Positions 1 through 8,011 of a DNA stretch of 50,182 nucleotides are shown here, in pieces. The stretch spans positions 9,792-59,973 of the forward strand of contig DDWM01000034.1 in the NCBI GenBank assembly GCA_002345925.1, given 5' to 3'. Source of the stretch: Actinobacteria bacterium UBA2286. GTDB taxonomy: Bacteria > Actinomycetota > Coriobacteriia > Anaerosomatales > Anaerosomataceae. The translations under genes were made by a program, and so were the position numbers. A model generated the notes under the pieces. That model ran no database searches and was not told where the DNA came from. It saw nothing but the letters and a program-made list of their open reading frames with translations. Positions within the stretch are counted from its first letter, which is position 1. Each line of letters begins with the position of its first letter.

Positions 1-126
1 CTAGATGCTTTTCTTGAACTCATGCGCGGTGGCGCGATGTCGACTGCGCTTGTGTCGGTCGGGGCGCTGCTCGGCATTGGCGCTGTGTTGTTCGGCTTCG
101 GACTTTGGAGGCTGAGCTACGAATGA
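1..126 (+). CDS. ABC-2 type transporter permease, C-terminal end (partial)
   Basis: The window opens inside a reading frame (frame 1) whose last 41 codons end LWRLSYE-stop. They hold one long hydrophobic helix followed by a short basic tail, which is how ABC-2 permeases of drug or natrium exporters normally end. The stop overlaps the ATG of the next permease (ATGA). Inference: two permeases of one heterodimeric exporter, with the ATPase probably upstream outside the window. Only the tail is visible, so substrate and family cannot be settled. Confidence 0.7.
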   Translation, partial: LDAFLELMRGGAMSTALVSVGALLGIGAVLFGFGLWRLSYE

Positions 127-1310
127 TTCGCCGCATACTCGCGATCGCCTGGCTCAACGTCCAGCAGATGCTGCGAAACCCCGCAGAGCTTGTCGGGGTG
201 CTCGTGCTACCGGTCGCGCTCACACTCATCTTCGGCTCGGCGTTTGGCAGCGGCGGCGGGGACAACCCAGTGACCGTTCCTGTTGTCGACGAGGACGCGA
301 GCGCCTTCAGCTCGCAAGTGGTTCGCCTGCTCGACGCCGAGGAGTCCTTCGAAGTCACACTCGTAGCGCGCTCGGAAGCCGAGCGCAGGATAGCAGCAAG
401 CGAGAACTCGGTCGCTGTCGTGCTGCCAGCCGGTTTTGGCGACGACGTCGAGCGAGGCACCGCGACGATCAGCGTCATGCAGGACCCGACTTCCGAGAGT
501 GGGTTTGCCGCGATGGCGGTCATTCAGGGAGTTGCGGTCCGGATGTCAGCGGATGTCGCAGCAGCGCGCATCCCCGAGCAGATGCCCTTCCCGGTGCCTC
601 CCGCCACCTTTGCCGAGAGGTACGCCGCTGCTGACAGGCTTTGGGAGCCGACGCCTCCGGTCTCGGTGAGCGGCCAGACCGTGGTTGCGTCCGAAGTGCG
701 CGGTGACTCGGAGTTCGCTTCGGGCAGCACCCAATCCTCGGCAGGCTTCACCGTGATGTTCATCATGTTCGTCACGTTTGGGGGAGCGAGCGGAATCCTG
801 GAGGAACGCGAACAGGGCACACTCCGCCGCCTGCTCATCACCCCGAATCGCAAATCTCAACTCATCGTCGGCAAGATCTTGGGCATCGTCATCACCGCCG
901 TGCTTCAGGCTGCGATTCTCGTCGGGATCGGCGCGGTTTTCTTCGGTGTGCCCTGGGGCAGCGATCCGCTTGCCGTCACCTTGTTGCTTCTGTCGTACAT
1001 CCTCGCAGTCACCGGGCTCGCGATCCTGGTGTCTTCGGTCGTGCGCTCGCGCGATCAGCTCTCAGGACTCATGCCGCTGCTTGCAGTCGGATTATCCATG
1101 CTCGGCGGCAGCTTCTGGCCATTGCAGATCGTGTCGCCGTTCATGCAGACGATCGCCAAGCTCACGCCGACTGGTTGGGCTATGATTGGCCTCACAGATG
1201 TCGTCGCACGCAATCAAGGCATGGAGGCCGCCGTAGTGCCAACGCTAGTTCTGCTCGGCTTTGCGGCAGTATCCCTCTTCCTCGGCGCACGCATGCTGAG
1301 GTTCGAGTAG
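123..1310 (+). CDS. ABC-2 type transporter permease
   Basis: Integral membrane permease of an ABC exporter, 395 aa. An N-terminal helix (about residues 18-40, ending LTLIFGSAFG) is followed by a large extracytoplasmic domain (about 45-205) and then five or so membrane helices. The cytoplasmic motif GILEEREQGTLRRLL lies between helices, typical of ABC2_membrane_3/YhgE-like permeases in the NatB/DrrB group. I chose the ATG that overlaps the preceding stop (ATGA); an upstream TTG at 105 would lengthen the protein by six residues and lies inside the previous gene. It is presumably translationally coupled to the preceding permease, and the two would form the membrane dimer. The substrate (drug, lipid, ion) cannot be read from the sequence. 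Confidence 0.9.
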   Translation: MIRRILAIAWLNVQQMLRNPAELVGVLVLPVALTLIFGSAFGSGGGDNPVTVPVVDEDASAFSSQVVRLLDAEESFEVTLVARSEAERRIAASENSVAVVLPAGFGDDVERGTATISVMQDPTSESGFAAMAVIQGVAVRMSADVAAARIPEQMPFPVPPATFAERYAAADRLWEPTPPVSVSGQTVVASEVRGDSEFASGSTQSSAGFTVMFIMFVTFGGASGILEEREQGTLRRLLITPNRKSQLIVGKILGIVITAVLQAAILVGIGAVFFGVPWGSDPLAVTLLLLSYILAVTGLAILVSSVVRSRDQLSGLMPLLAVGLSMLGGSFWPLQIVSPFMQTIAKLTPTGWAMIGLTDVVARNQGMEAAVVPTLVLLGFAAVSLFLGARMLRFE

Positions 1311-1311
1311 C

Positions 1312-2199
1312 GTGCAGCGAAAACTCGACGCTGCCACGGGAATATCGGTCGCCGTAGCGCTCCTGCTGTGGGCCTCGGCGTTCGCGGGGATCAAGGCCGG
1401 TCTTAAGGGGTACGGTCCTGGCGAACTCGCGCTACTGCGCTTCGGCACCGCGTCCGTCGTGCTTGCGGCGTATGCCCTTATCACCCGCATGCGGTTGCCA
1501 GAGCTCTCCGATGTGCCGAGAATCGGGCTTGCCGGTGCGCTCGGCATAACCATCTATCACATTTGCCTGAACTTCGGCGAGACGATCGTGACTGCGGGCG
1601 CCGCCAGCCTGATCATCGCATCCGGTCCGATCTTCACGGCGCTACTGGCGATGGTGTTTCTTCGCGAACGGCTCACAGTTTGGGGCTGGACTGGTATCGC
1701 CATCTCCTTCTCGGGCGTTGCGCTCATCACGCTTGGTGAAGGTACCGGTGGACTCACGTTTCAGCCGGCGGCTCTGCTCGTGCTGATTGCGGCAATAGCC
1801 ACTGCCGGTTACTTCGTGGTCTCAAAGCCGCTCCTCGAGAAGTACTCGCCCCTTGAGTTCACGTCGTACTCAATCTGGCTCGGGACGCTCCCGATGCTGG
1901 TCTTTCTGCCGGGTCTGATCGCCCAGTACCCGCACGCGACTTCAGCGGCAACTATCTCGGTCCTGTACCTCGGCGTGTTTCCGGGTGCCGTAGCATACGC
2001 GCTGTACTCGCGAGTTCTGTCCAAACTCCCTGCGTCGATCGCGTCTAGCTTCCTGTACGTTCAGCCCGCCTCGGCCACTATCATCGCCTGGATATGGATC
2101 CGAGAGGTGCCCTCTCTCGTAACGCTTGTTGGCGGCGCGATTGCGCTCGTGGGCGTTGCGCTGGTAACGACGCGTGGCCGACTTCCCGCAGCCGACTAG
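1312..2199 (+). CDS. EamA/DMT family transporter
   Basis: Ten-helix drug/metabolite transporter superfamily protein, 295 aa, the usual length. The two EamA repeats are recognisable: the first starts LLLWASAFAGIKAGL, with the family signature GELALLRFGTASVV. The second begins near residue 150 (LLVLIAAIATAGYFVVSKPLL) and ends with a helix pair preceding VTTRGR. Starts with GTG 1 nt after the stop of the ABC permease, so it is very likely cotranscribed. Members export amino acids or metabolites by proton exchange, but the substrate is unknown here. It converges with the acylphosphatase gene and the two coding regions overlap by 4 nt at their stops. Confidence 0.9.
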   Translation: MQRKLDAATGISVAVALLLWASAFAGIKAGLKGYGPGELALLRFGTASVVLAAYALITRMRLPELSDVPRIGLAGALGITIYHICLNFGETIVTAGAASLIIASGPIFTALLAMVFLRERLTVWGWTGIAISFSGVALITLGEGTGGLTFQPAALLVLIAAIATAGYFVVSKPLLEKYSPLEFTSYSIWLGTLPMLVFLPGLIAQYPHATSAATISVLYLGVFPGAVAYALYSRVLSKLPASIASSFLYVQPASATIIAWIWIREVPSLVTLVGGAIALVGVALVTTRGRLPAAD

Positions 2200-2471
2200 C
2201 GAATCCGGAAGCCGATTTCGCCGAGCGGGTCTTCAGTGCTCACCTCAGCGGATTCCACCACGGCGCGCGGCGGTCCATGACGCACCCACTCAACCGCAGC
2301 ACCGACCGCATCGGCCGGGCCCTCAAATATGGCTTCGACGCTGCCGTCCGGCAGATTCCGCACCCAGCCGTCAACATCCAGGTCTATGGCCATGCGCGCC
2401 GTCGAGGCTCGAAAATACACCCCTTGCACGACCCCGCTCACCGTCACATGCACCCTGGTTCTCTCAGTCAT
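2196..2471 (-). CDS. acyP: Acylphosphatase
   Basis: Small cytosolic enzyme (91 aa, the usual size) hydrolysing the carboxyl-phosphate bond of acylphosphates such as acetyl phosphate or 1,3-bisphosphoglycerate. The phosphate-binding loop VQGVYFRAST carries the catalytic Arg21, and DGWVRNLPDGSVE carries the catalytic Asn39; both family-invariant residues are present. The ATG at 2471 is preceded by a GAGGGGG ribosome-binding site. The longer frame up to 2552 adds a Cys/His-rich stretch with no family match and is not used. Stands alone on the minus strand between two plus-strand genes. Confidence 0.95.
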   Translation of the reverse strand: MTERTRVHVTVSGVVQGVYFRASTARMAIDLDVDGWVRNLPDGSVEAIFEGPADAVGAAVEWVRHGPPRAVVESAEVSTEDPLGEIGFRIR

Positions 2472-2556
2472 GCCGTCCCCCTCGTTGCTTATGCAGCAAT
2501 CTCGCGTCATCATCAAAGATACGCCAGTCCTGCGATGCATATCGAGGTGCACCTGA

Positions 2557-4587
2557 GTGATGGAACCTGATCACCGTTCCGAGGGCTTTCGGGCGGGCGC
2601 GGCCAATCTGGGCCCGCTTGCCTTTATGGGCGCCCTTGCGGAGATGACCCCGGTGCCGTTCATCATCTTCGATGCCGACGGCAACATTCGCATATCCAAC
2701 CGTCTTGCCTCTCAGCTCCTGGTCATTTCGCCCGATCACCTCCAACGACGCGTGCTCACCTTCGACGGCACTGATCTGTGGGATGTCGTCACCTCCAAGC
2801 GAAGTCAGGCGGAGCTGCTGCTCACGGAGGTGCCTCTGCGCATTCGCACAACTTCCAGCCGATTCGTGGACGTGACGTTCGTTGTTTCAACGCTCGGCGG
2901 ATTTGGGAGCCAGCCCTCCGGCATGCTCGTGATCGCGTACGACGTTCCCGGCAAGCTCGATGCGTCCGGCGAGCATCCGCACCCGCTCGACTCCAGCATT
3001 CCCGGCGATGCCGTTCCGTTCGAGTCGATCGTGCGCCTTCTAGCGGAGCAGCTCGGAGCGGATGCGGCGGTCTTTGCTGAGGTCGATCCGGATCGTCCGC
3101 TCTCGGCCCGCACTATCGCGGCCGTGCTTGATGGTCAGGTGCCCGCTGAGTTCGAGTGGTCGCTACCCGGCACTCCGGTTATCGCAACTTCGGGCAAGCA
3201 CAACATCTCGGTCAAGACGGGGCTAAGGGAGTCATTTCCTGAGGACCAATGGGCCGCAGCAGAAGGCTTCGATTCGTTCGCCGCAGTTCTACTCGCCGGG
3301 GTCGATGGGCGCAACGCCGGCGTGCTGGCGGTCTATTCCCGCAATCCTAACGATGCCCCAGATGTCACGGCCGGCGCGCTACGCCTCTTTGCGACGCGAC
3401 TTCTCTCGCCCCTTAGAGCACTTATCGGTCAGCGCGCGCTCAGCGAAAGCGAAGAACGGTACTCGGCAATCTTTGAGCGCAGCCACCTACCGATGCTCCT
3501 GATAGATCCGACGTCTACGCAGATAGTGGATGCGAATGAAGCTGCGTGCGACTTCTACGGCTTCAGTTACGGCGACATCACGACCATGAGCGTTCTGCAG
3601 ATCAACACGCTGCCGCCGGACGACGTTCAACAGGAGCTCAAACGCGCCATCGGCAAGCTGCGCAATTACTTCCAGTTCCACCACAGGCTCGCCGACGGAA
3701 CCGTGCGCGACGTTGAGGTGTACGCGAATCCGATCTCAATCCATTCGCGCGAACTGCTCTTCGAGATCGTGCACGATGTGACTGAGCGGCATCAGACCGA
3801 GTACGAGCTTGAGCGTTACAAGCAACAGCTTGAGGAGTTGCTGCAGCGCCGCACCGACGACCTTATCCGCACGAACGTGGAGCTTCAGCAGACGACTGCC
3901 GCGAGCGATGCGTTCTACGAGAACGTTGGCGCCGAGTTCCGCACGCCCCTGCACACGATCATCGGCTTCAGCGATCTTCTGAGCCGGGGTATGGTCGGTG
4001 AGCTGAACGAAGAGCAGGTGCGGCAGGTCGGGATGATTCTCGATGCCGGCCGTAGCCTTGAGGCGCTCGTTGACGACGTGATCGAGCTGTCTCGGCTCGA
4101 CACCGGTGCGGAGTCCTGCGAGCCAGAGGACTTCGACATCTCCGACCTGGTGCATTCAATCGCCATCGGAATTCGGCCGGTTGCCGAGGAGTGCCATCTC
4201 GCTCTTGAGGTCTCGACACCAGAAGATGCGATGCTGGCCTATAGCGACAGAAACAAAGTCGAGCAGATTCTCTTGCAGCTACTGGCGAATGCCATCAAGT
4301 ACACCGATGAGGGGTCCATCAAGGTCGACGTCACAGAAGTGGACGCCGACTCCGTCAGTGTCGCGGTGACCGACACCGGTCGCGGCATCGACGCTAGCGA
4401 GCTGCCTCACATCTTTGAGGAGTTCAGGCAAGTGGCACGCCAGGTTGGAGGAACCCACGAGGGCACCGGCCTGGGGCTCGCGGTGTGTCGGCGGCTGGCT
4501 GAGATTCTCGGCGGGTCGATCGGTGTCGAGAGCGAAGTCGGTCGCGGCTCAACGTTCACGCTGACGTTCCCAAAGCGGTGCGTCTAG
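2557..4587 (+). CDS. PAS/GAF sensor histidine-kinase-like protein lacking the phospho-acceptor His
   Basis: 676-aa cytoplasmic signalling protein. An N-terminal PAS-like domain (about 24-130, PVPFIIFDADGNIRISN) is followed by a GAF-like region (about 152-290), a second PAS domain (about 300-410, SEERYSAIFERSHLPMLLID), a coiled coil (410-448), a HisKA-like dimerisation helix (about 450-515) and a HATPase_c domain (about 565-673). The N box (LLANAIKYTD), G1 (DTGRGID), F box and G2 (GTGLGLAV) look intact. The H-box reads GAEFRTPLH where the family has SHELRTPLN: the phosphorylatable His is Ala459 (codon gcc at 3931). No other His fits the site. No response regulator is adjacent. Inference: a pseudokinase or an allosteric partner of another kinase. 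GTG start; ATG at 2560 is equally possible. Confidence 0.88.
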   Translation: MMEPDHRSEGFRAGAANLGPLAFMGALAEMTPVPFIIFDADGNIRISNRLASQLLVISPDHLQRRVLTFDGTDLWDVVTSKRSQAELLLTEVPLRIRTTSSRFVDVTFVVSTLGGFGSQPSGMLVIAYDVPGKLDASGEHPHPLDSSIPGDAVPFESIVRLLAEQLGADAAVFAEVDPDRPLSARTIAAVLDGQVPAEFEWSLPGTPVIATSGKHNISVKTGLRESFPEDQWAAAEGFDSFAAVLLAGVDGRNAGVLAVYSRNPNDAPDVTAGALRLFATRLLSPLRALIGQRALSESEERYSAIFERSHLPMLLIDPTSTQIVDANEAACDFYGFSYGDITTMSVLQINTLPPDDVQQELKRAIGKLRNYFQFHHRLADGTVRDVEVYANPISIHSRELLFEIVHDVTERHQTEYELERYKQQLEELLQRRTDDLIRTNVELQQTTAASDAFYENVGAEFRTPLHTIIGFSDLLSRGMVGELNEEQVRQVGMILDAGRSLEALVDDVIELSRLDTGAESCEPEDFDISDLVHSIAIGIRPVAEECHLALEVSTPEDAMLAYSDRNKVEQILLQLLANAIKYTDEGSIKVDVTEVDADSVSVAVTDTGRGIDASELPHIFEEFRQVARQVGGTHEGTGLGLAVCRRLAEILGGSIGVESEVGRGSTFTLTFPKRCV

Positions 4588-4606
4588 ATTCAGAGGGAGT
4601 GAGCGC

Positions 4607-5158
4607 ATGACTGAGGATGCAGGCACGCGACGCGTGCTGACCGTCACAGGCCTGGGACTCGTATTGCTCGGCGTGGTTCTTATGGCCTTCCAGGTCTGGA
4701 ATGTCGACATCGCCGCAGTTGGGTGGCCATTCGTTGTGATCATTCCGGGGGCGCTGTTCCTTCTCGGCGCGATGATCGGCGGCAGGCAGCATGGACTCGG
4801 GTACCTCGCGGTGCCGGGCTGCATAATCACTTCAACCGGAGTGCTGCTCGCATATCAGAACTTCACCGGTGACTGGCAGAGCTGGTCCTACGCCTGGGCA
4901 TTCGTCGCGCCGGGCGCCGTCGGTCTCGGACTGCTGATCGCGGGCGTTCGAGAGAGCTCGCCGGGTGTCCGGCGGGTCGGGGCGTGGCTTCTCGGTCTGG
5001 GGCTGGTGCTCGCGCTGGTCGGCGAGTGGGTGTTCGTGAAGCTGCTCGGCGTCGGAGGTCCGGGATTCGGGCCTGTCATCGAAGCGCTCCTGCCACTTGC
5101 GCTCATCGTGGCCGGGCTCTATGTTGTGTTCGGTCGGGGGAGCCGCAGCGCGCGCTAG
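4607..5158 (+). CDS. Hypothetical polytopic membrane protein
   Basis: 183-aa protein I do not recognise. Roughly six hydrophobic helices alternate with short polar loops: LTVTGLGLVLLGVVLMAFQ, the WPFVVIIPGALFLLGAMIGG hairpin, two central helices, and two near the C-terminus ending YVVFGRGSRSAR. The pattern of a WPFVVIIPGALFLLGA hairpin recalls LiaI/DUF5668-type membrane segments that also occur in the PspC-cluster proteins of this window, but the resemblance is weak. GGGAG ribosome-binding site 7 nt before the ATG. It follows the kinase-like gene by 19 nt and is probably cotranscribed. Confidence 0.75.
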   Translation: MTEDAGTRRVLTVTGLGLVLLGVVLMAFQVWNVDIAAVGWPFVVIIPGALFLLGAMIGGRQHGLGYLAVPGCIITSTGVLLAYQNFTGDWQSWSYAWAFVAPGAVGLGLLIAGVRESSPGVRRVGAWLLGLGLVLALVGEWVFVKLLGVGGPGFGPVIEALLPLALIVAGLYVVFGRGSRSAR

Positions 5159-5188
5159 GGGCCGCGCTGTACAGAAACGGGGGAGTGC

Positions 5189-6157
5189 ATGTCCGAGGAT
5201 CAACTCCAGGAGCCACAGGAGAATCAGGCGCCAGCGGCGCAAATAGCACCGCCAAAGAAGAAGCGGACGTGGCTGGTCGTTCTTGTGGTTGTCGTCTTGC
5301 TCAGCTGCATTGCAGCCTCAGCAGTTGGTGGGGTCCTCTATTTGCGGGTGCAGACGCAGAACGAGGTCGAAACTGCGCTGATGAACGCCGATGCTCATAT
5401 GTCGAAGGCCATGGAGATAGCAGGGGATACGGAGGCTCTCTATGATGGTCTCGAAGCGATGTCATCGGGGTCAATCCAGGGGGGCATGGACTCGATGGTC
5501 TCAGGAGCTCAAGCCAATCTAGCGCTTGCTGAGGAAGAGATCGTCGCTGCGGAATACGAGATCAGCGCTCTCGATGACTCTGAGACCAAGTCCGCGTACC
5601 AGGAGTCTATTAGTGAAACGCGACTTGCGCTGAAGTCCACAGGAGATGTGTTTGCCACATTCGGCGAGGCGGGCGGTGTCCTCCAGGCGGCGATTGATGC
5701 AAGCGCCGCCATGGGTGAAGTCAACATCGCCATGAACGACGCGATCAACAAGAGCAACAACAAGAATTACTCAGAAGCCAAGACGATCGCCACGAAGGCA
5801 GTGAAGATGGCGGAAGAGGCCGAGAAGACGTTTAGCGCGGCACATGCGGAGTACCCGGATGCGGAATTCGACAAAGCCGCAGATATTGCCAAGCTCAAGC
5901 GCCAGCAAGCCGAGACGGTGCTCAAGCTCGCCGAATACGGCAAGGCCGGAAGCACCTCGAAATACAACAAGGCAATCAACGACTTCAACGGCTACAACAC
6001 CAAGGTTCTGACTGCAGTTCAGCCGCGAATCTTTACAGACCCCACGTGGCTGCTCTCAAGCATGCAGGATTTCCTCAGCACGATTGCAGCACACACCGAG
6101 AAAGCACAAGATGCGTCTGATCGTGCGCACGATGCGTTCGACGCGGGGAACTACTAG
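5189..6157 (+). CDS. Membrane-anchored helical (coiled-coil) protein, unknown function
   Basis: 322 aa. A polar, Pro/Gln/Lys-rich cytoplasmic N-terminus ending KKKRTW is followed by one transmembrane helix (about residues 28-51, LVVLVVVVLLSCIAASAVGG). A long, almost entirely helical Ala/Glu/Lys-rich extracytoplasmic domain follows, with many heptad-like stretches (for example AKTIATKAVKMAEEAEKTFSAA). The positive-inside rule puts the C-terminal domain outside. I find no catalytic motif or named domain. Preceded by a GGGGAG site close to the ATG and 30 nt after the previous membrane protein, so the two may form an operon with the kinase-like gene. Codon GC is a little lower than its neighbours because of Asn/Lys/Ser richness. 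Confidence 0.75.
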   Translation: MSEDQLQEPQENQAPAAQIAPPKKKRTWLVVLVVVVLLSCIAASAVGGVLYLRVQTQNEVETALMNADAHMSKAMEIAGDTEALYDGLEAMSSGSIQGGMDSMVSGAQANLALAEEEIVAAEYEISALDDSETKSAYQESISETRLALKSTGDVFATFGEAGGVLQAAIDASAAMGEVNIAMNDAINKSNNKNYSEAKTIATKAVKMAEEAEKTFSAAHAEYPDAEFDKAADIAKLKRQQAETVLKLAEYGKAGSTSKYNKAINDFNGYNTKVLTAVQPRIFTDPTWLLSSMQDFLSTIAAHTEKAQDASDRAHDAFDAGNY

Positions 6158-6175
6158 CAGAGCCGACCGACTCCA

Positions 6176-7012
6176 CTACCAATCCAGCGCGACTGCGGGC
6201 GTGGTCGCGCGATCTCGCAGACTGATCGCACCCTTCTTGCACGCCGAACGGCAGGTGCCGCAGCCATAGCAGGCATGCTTGTCCACGACCGCCTGGCGTG
6301 ATGCATCGGGCTTGATCGCCGAGAACGGACACCGTGAGAAGCACGCGCCGCAAGCGCTGCATGTCTCGGAATCTACCTCGGCAATGTACTCGCCCTTCCA
6401 CATCACCTGTAGCCCGTACTCGAGCGTAGTCTTCATCGCCATGCAGCCTGAGCTCAGATCACAGTTACAGATGGCCGAGATGAACGGCGTCTTGAACGTC
6501 CATATCGAGTGCATGAGGCCTTCGGACTCGCAGCGTCTAAGGACGGTGAGAGCCTCTTCTTTCGTCAGCCGCTGGAATTTTGACGTGTCGGGCCCATCGT
6601 CGAAGTCGCGGAATGCCTCGGCAAGCGCGCCGTCTGCGGGCTTCATGGTGATGGCGAGGCAGTATCCCTTTTCTGGACGCTTGGCGAAGTTCCGACATAC
6701 GCATGGGAGTTGCACCACGCTTGTGGCGATGTCGAGGATCTTCTCGCAGTCCTCTAGCGGCACCGGTTGGCCGAAGTGATCTCGCTTCTGAGTGCGCGAC
6801 GCGACATTGCGGACGATGCGGCGTAGTGGTCTTGGCGAGGCCTTCACGATGTCGAGCAGCTTGATGTTGCGGGCCATGTTCTTATTGAATCCCGAGACGA
6901 ACTCGACCATGTAGCCTCGGCGCTCCAAATCGCGCTCAAGGTCACAGGCGTAGTTCGATGCCTCGAGATACCATTTCTTGCCATCGCCGTGCTGCGTGCA
7001 GAACTCACACAT
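6176..7012 (-). CDS. 4Fe-4S ferredoxin-type protein
   Basis: 278-aa iron-sulfur protein. The C-terminal 65 residues form a bacterial 2x[4Fe-4S] ferredoxin domain: CSACGACFSRCPF (Cys218, 221, 224, 228) and CYGCGTCRSACKKGAI (Cys248, 251, 254, 258). The N-terminal 200 residues carry more cysteines: CEFC at the very start, CVC near 104-106, Cys118, CNC at 182-184 and Cys190. These could bind a further cofactor. The chosen ATG gives MCEFCTQHGDGKKWYL; the frame upstream of it is not protein-like. Electron-transfer role inferred; partner unknown. It is divergent from the small CxxCH protein gene, with about 100 bp between them, which could indicate a shared redox function. Confidence 0.88.
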   Translation of the reverse strand: MCEFCTQHGDGKKWYLEASNYACDLERDLERRGYMVEFVSGFNKNMARNIKLLDIVKASPRPLRRIVRNVASRTQKRDHFGQPVPLEDCEKILDIATSVVQLPCVCRNFAKRPEKGYCLAITMKPADGALAEAFRDFDDGPDTSKFQRLTKEEALTVLRRCESEGLMHSIWTFKTPFISAICNCDLSSGCMAMKTTLEYGLQVMWKGEYIAEVDSETCSACGACFSRCPFSAIKPDASRQAVVDKHACYGCGTCRSACKKGAISLRDRATTPAVALDW

Positions 7013-7114
7013 AGCGGCCTCGATTCCTTGCGCGGGTGAGCACTGGCAGGGCTGCCGTTCTGAGTGTCCATGGTGGTACAGTGCACAGTGTACGTCACGC
7101 TGGGGAGGGTTCGG

Positions 7115-7336
7115 ATGACGAAGACAAAGACAGCAACGCCCGTACGCTCCGCCGCGAGCCGTGCGTTGGTTTGGCTTGCGGCTTCTCTGGCAGTGGCTGT
7201 GATCTTGATTCTTGTGGTACACGTGATGATCAGGCCGGTTACGCCCGCCCAGCTGGCGCCGACCGGTCACTTTGGCGAACCTTGTGGTCTATGCCACTTT
7301 ATCTCGGAGGGTGTCGATGACGTCTCTGTCGAATAG
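7115..7336 (+). CDS. Small membrane protein with one CxxCH haem-attachment motif
   Basis: 73-aa protein. A basic N-terminus precedes one transmembrane helix (about 18-39, VWLAASLAVAVILILVVHVM), then a short extracytoplasmic tail with GEPCGLCHFISEG, a canonical CxxCH c-type haem site (Cys57, Cys60, His61). The tail is too short for a normal cytochrome c fold. It could be a haem-bearing subunit or relay that needs a partner. The ATG at 7115 has a GGGGAGGG site 6 nt upstream; earlier in-frame starts lack one. Its 3' end overlaps the start of the hemolysin III gene by 20 nt, so both are cotranscribed. The overlap also means the 3' end of this gene carries the next gene's ribosome-binding site. 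Confidence 0.72.
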   Translation: MTKTKTATPVRSAASRALVWLAASLAVAVILILVVHVMIRPVTPAQLAPTGHFGEPCGLCHFISEGVDDVSVE

Positions 7337-8009
7337 CGCCGACGCGAAGCCTGCGCCGGCGGACAAGAAGAAGCGCACGTACTCGCTCGGCGAGGAGATA
7401 GCGAACGCTATCACGCATGGTCTGGGTGTTGGGCTGAGTATCGTCGCGCTCACGCTATTGGTGGCATTTGCCGCGATATGGGGAAACGGCTGGCATTTGG
7501 CTAGCGCCATCGTGTACGGAGTCACGATGTTGCTGCTATATGTGTCATCCACGCTGTATCACAGCATCCCGGGCGACAAGGCGCGCCATGTCCTCAAGAT
7601 CATCGACCACTCGAGCATCTACCTGCTGATCGCAGGCACCTATACACCGTTCACGCTCGTCACGCTCCGGGAGTCGGGCGGATGGTGGCTCTTCGGCGTG
7701 GTTTGGAGCCTTGCCATCGTCGGAGTCGCGCTCGAGGCGTTCTGGGTCTACCGACCCAAGTGGGTCTCGGCAGTCGTCTACCTGGGCATGGGCTGGCTCG
7801 TGGTAGTGGTAATCAATCCGCTGGTAGCCAACCTGCCATCAGCGGGATTGTGGCTACTGGTTGCGGGCGGGCTCGCGTACACGCTTGGGACGATCTTCTA
7901 CGTGCTGAAGCGGGTGCCGTACACGCACGCGATCTGGCACCTGTTCGTGCTGGCGGGCAGTGTCTGCCACTTCCTCGCCGTCATGCTGTACGTCTTGCCA
8001 ACGCCTTAG
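7317..8009 (+). CDS. Hemolysin III / YqfA (PAQR superfamily) membrane protein
   Basis: 230-aa seven-helix membrane protein of the HlyIII/adiponectin-receptor-like superfamily. The family signature EEIANAITHGLGVGLS is at residues 25-40, a Ser/His-rich motif SSTLYHSIPG follows helix 2, DHSSIYLLIAGTYTPF lies at helix 3, and the last helix carries HAIWHLFVLAGSVCHFLAV with the conserved His triad that binds zinc in PAQR proteins. The ATG at 7317 has a CGGAGGG site. An in-frame start at 7272 would add an unconserved extension and is rejected. Biochemical function in bacteria is unresolved; despite the name most members are not proven hemolysins. Confidence 0.93.
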   Translation: MTSLSNSADAKPAPADKKKRTYSLGEEIANAITHGLGVGLSIVALTLLVAFAAIWGNGWHLASAIVYGVTMLLLYVSSTLYHSIPGDKARHVLKIIDHSSIYLLIAGTYTPFTLVTLRESGGWWLFGVVWSLAIVGVALEAFWVYRPKWVSAVVYLGMGWLVVVVINPLVANLPSAGLWLLVAGGLAYTLGTIFYVLKRVPYTHAIWHLFVLAGSVCHFLAVMLYVLPTP

Positions 8010-8011
8010 TC

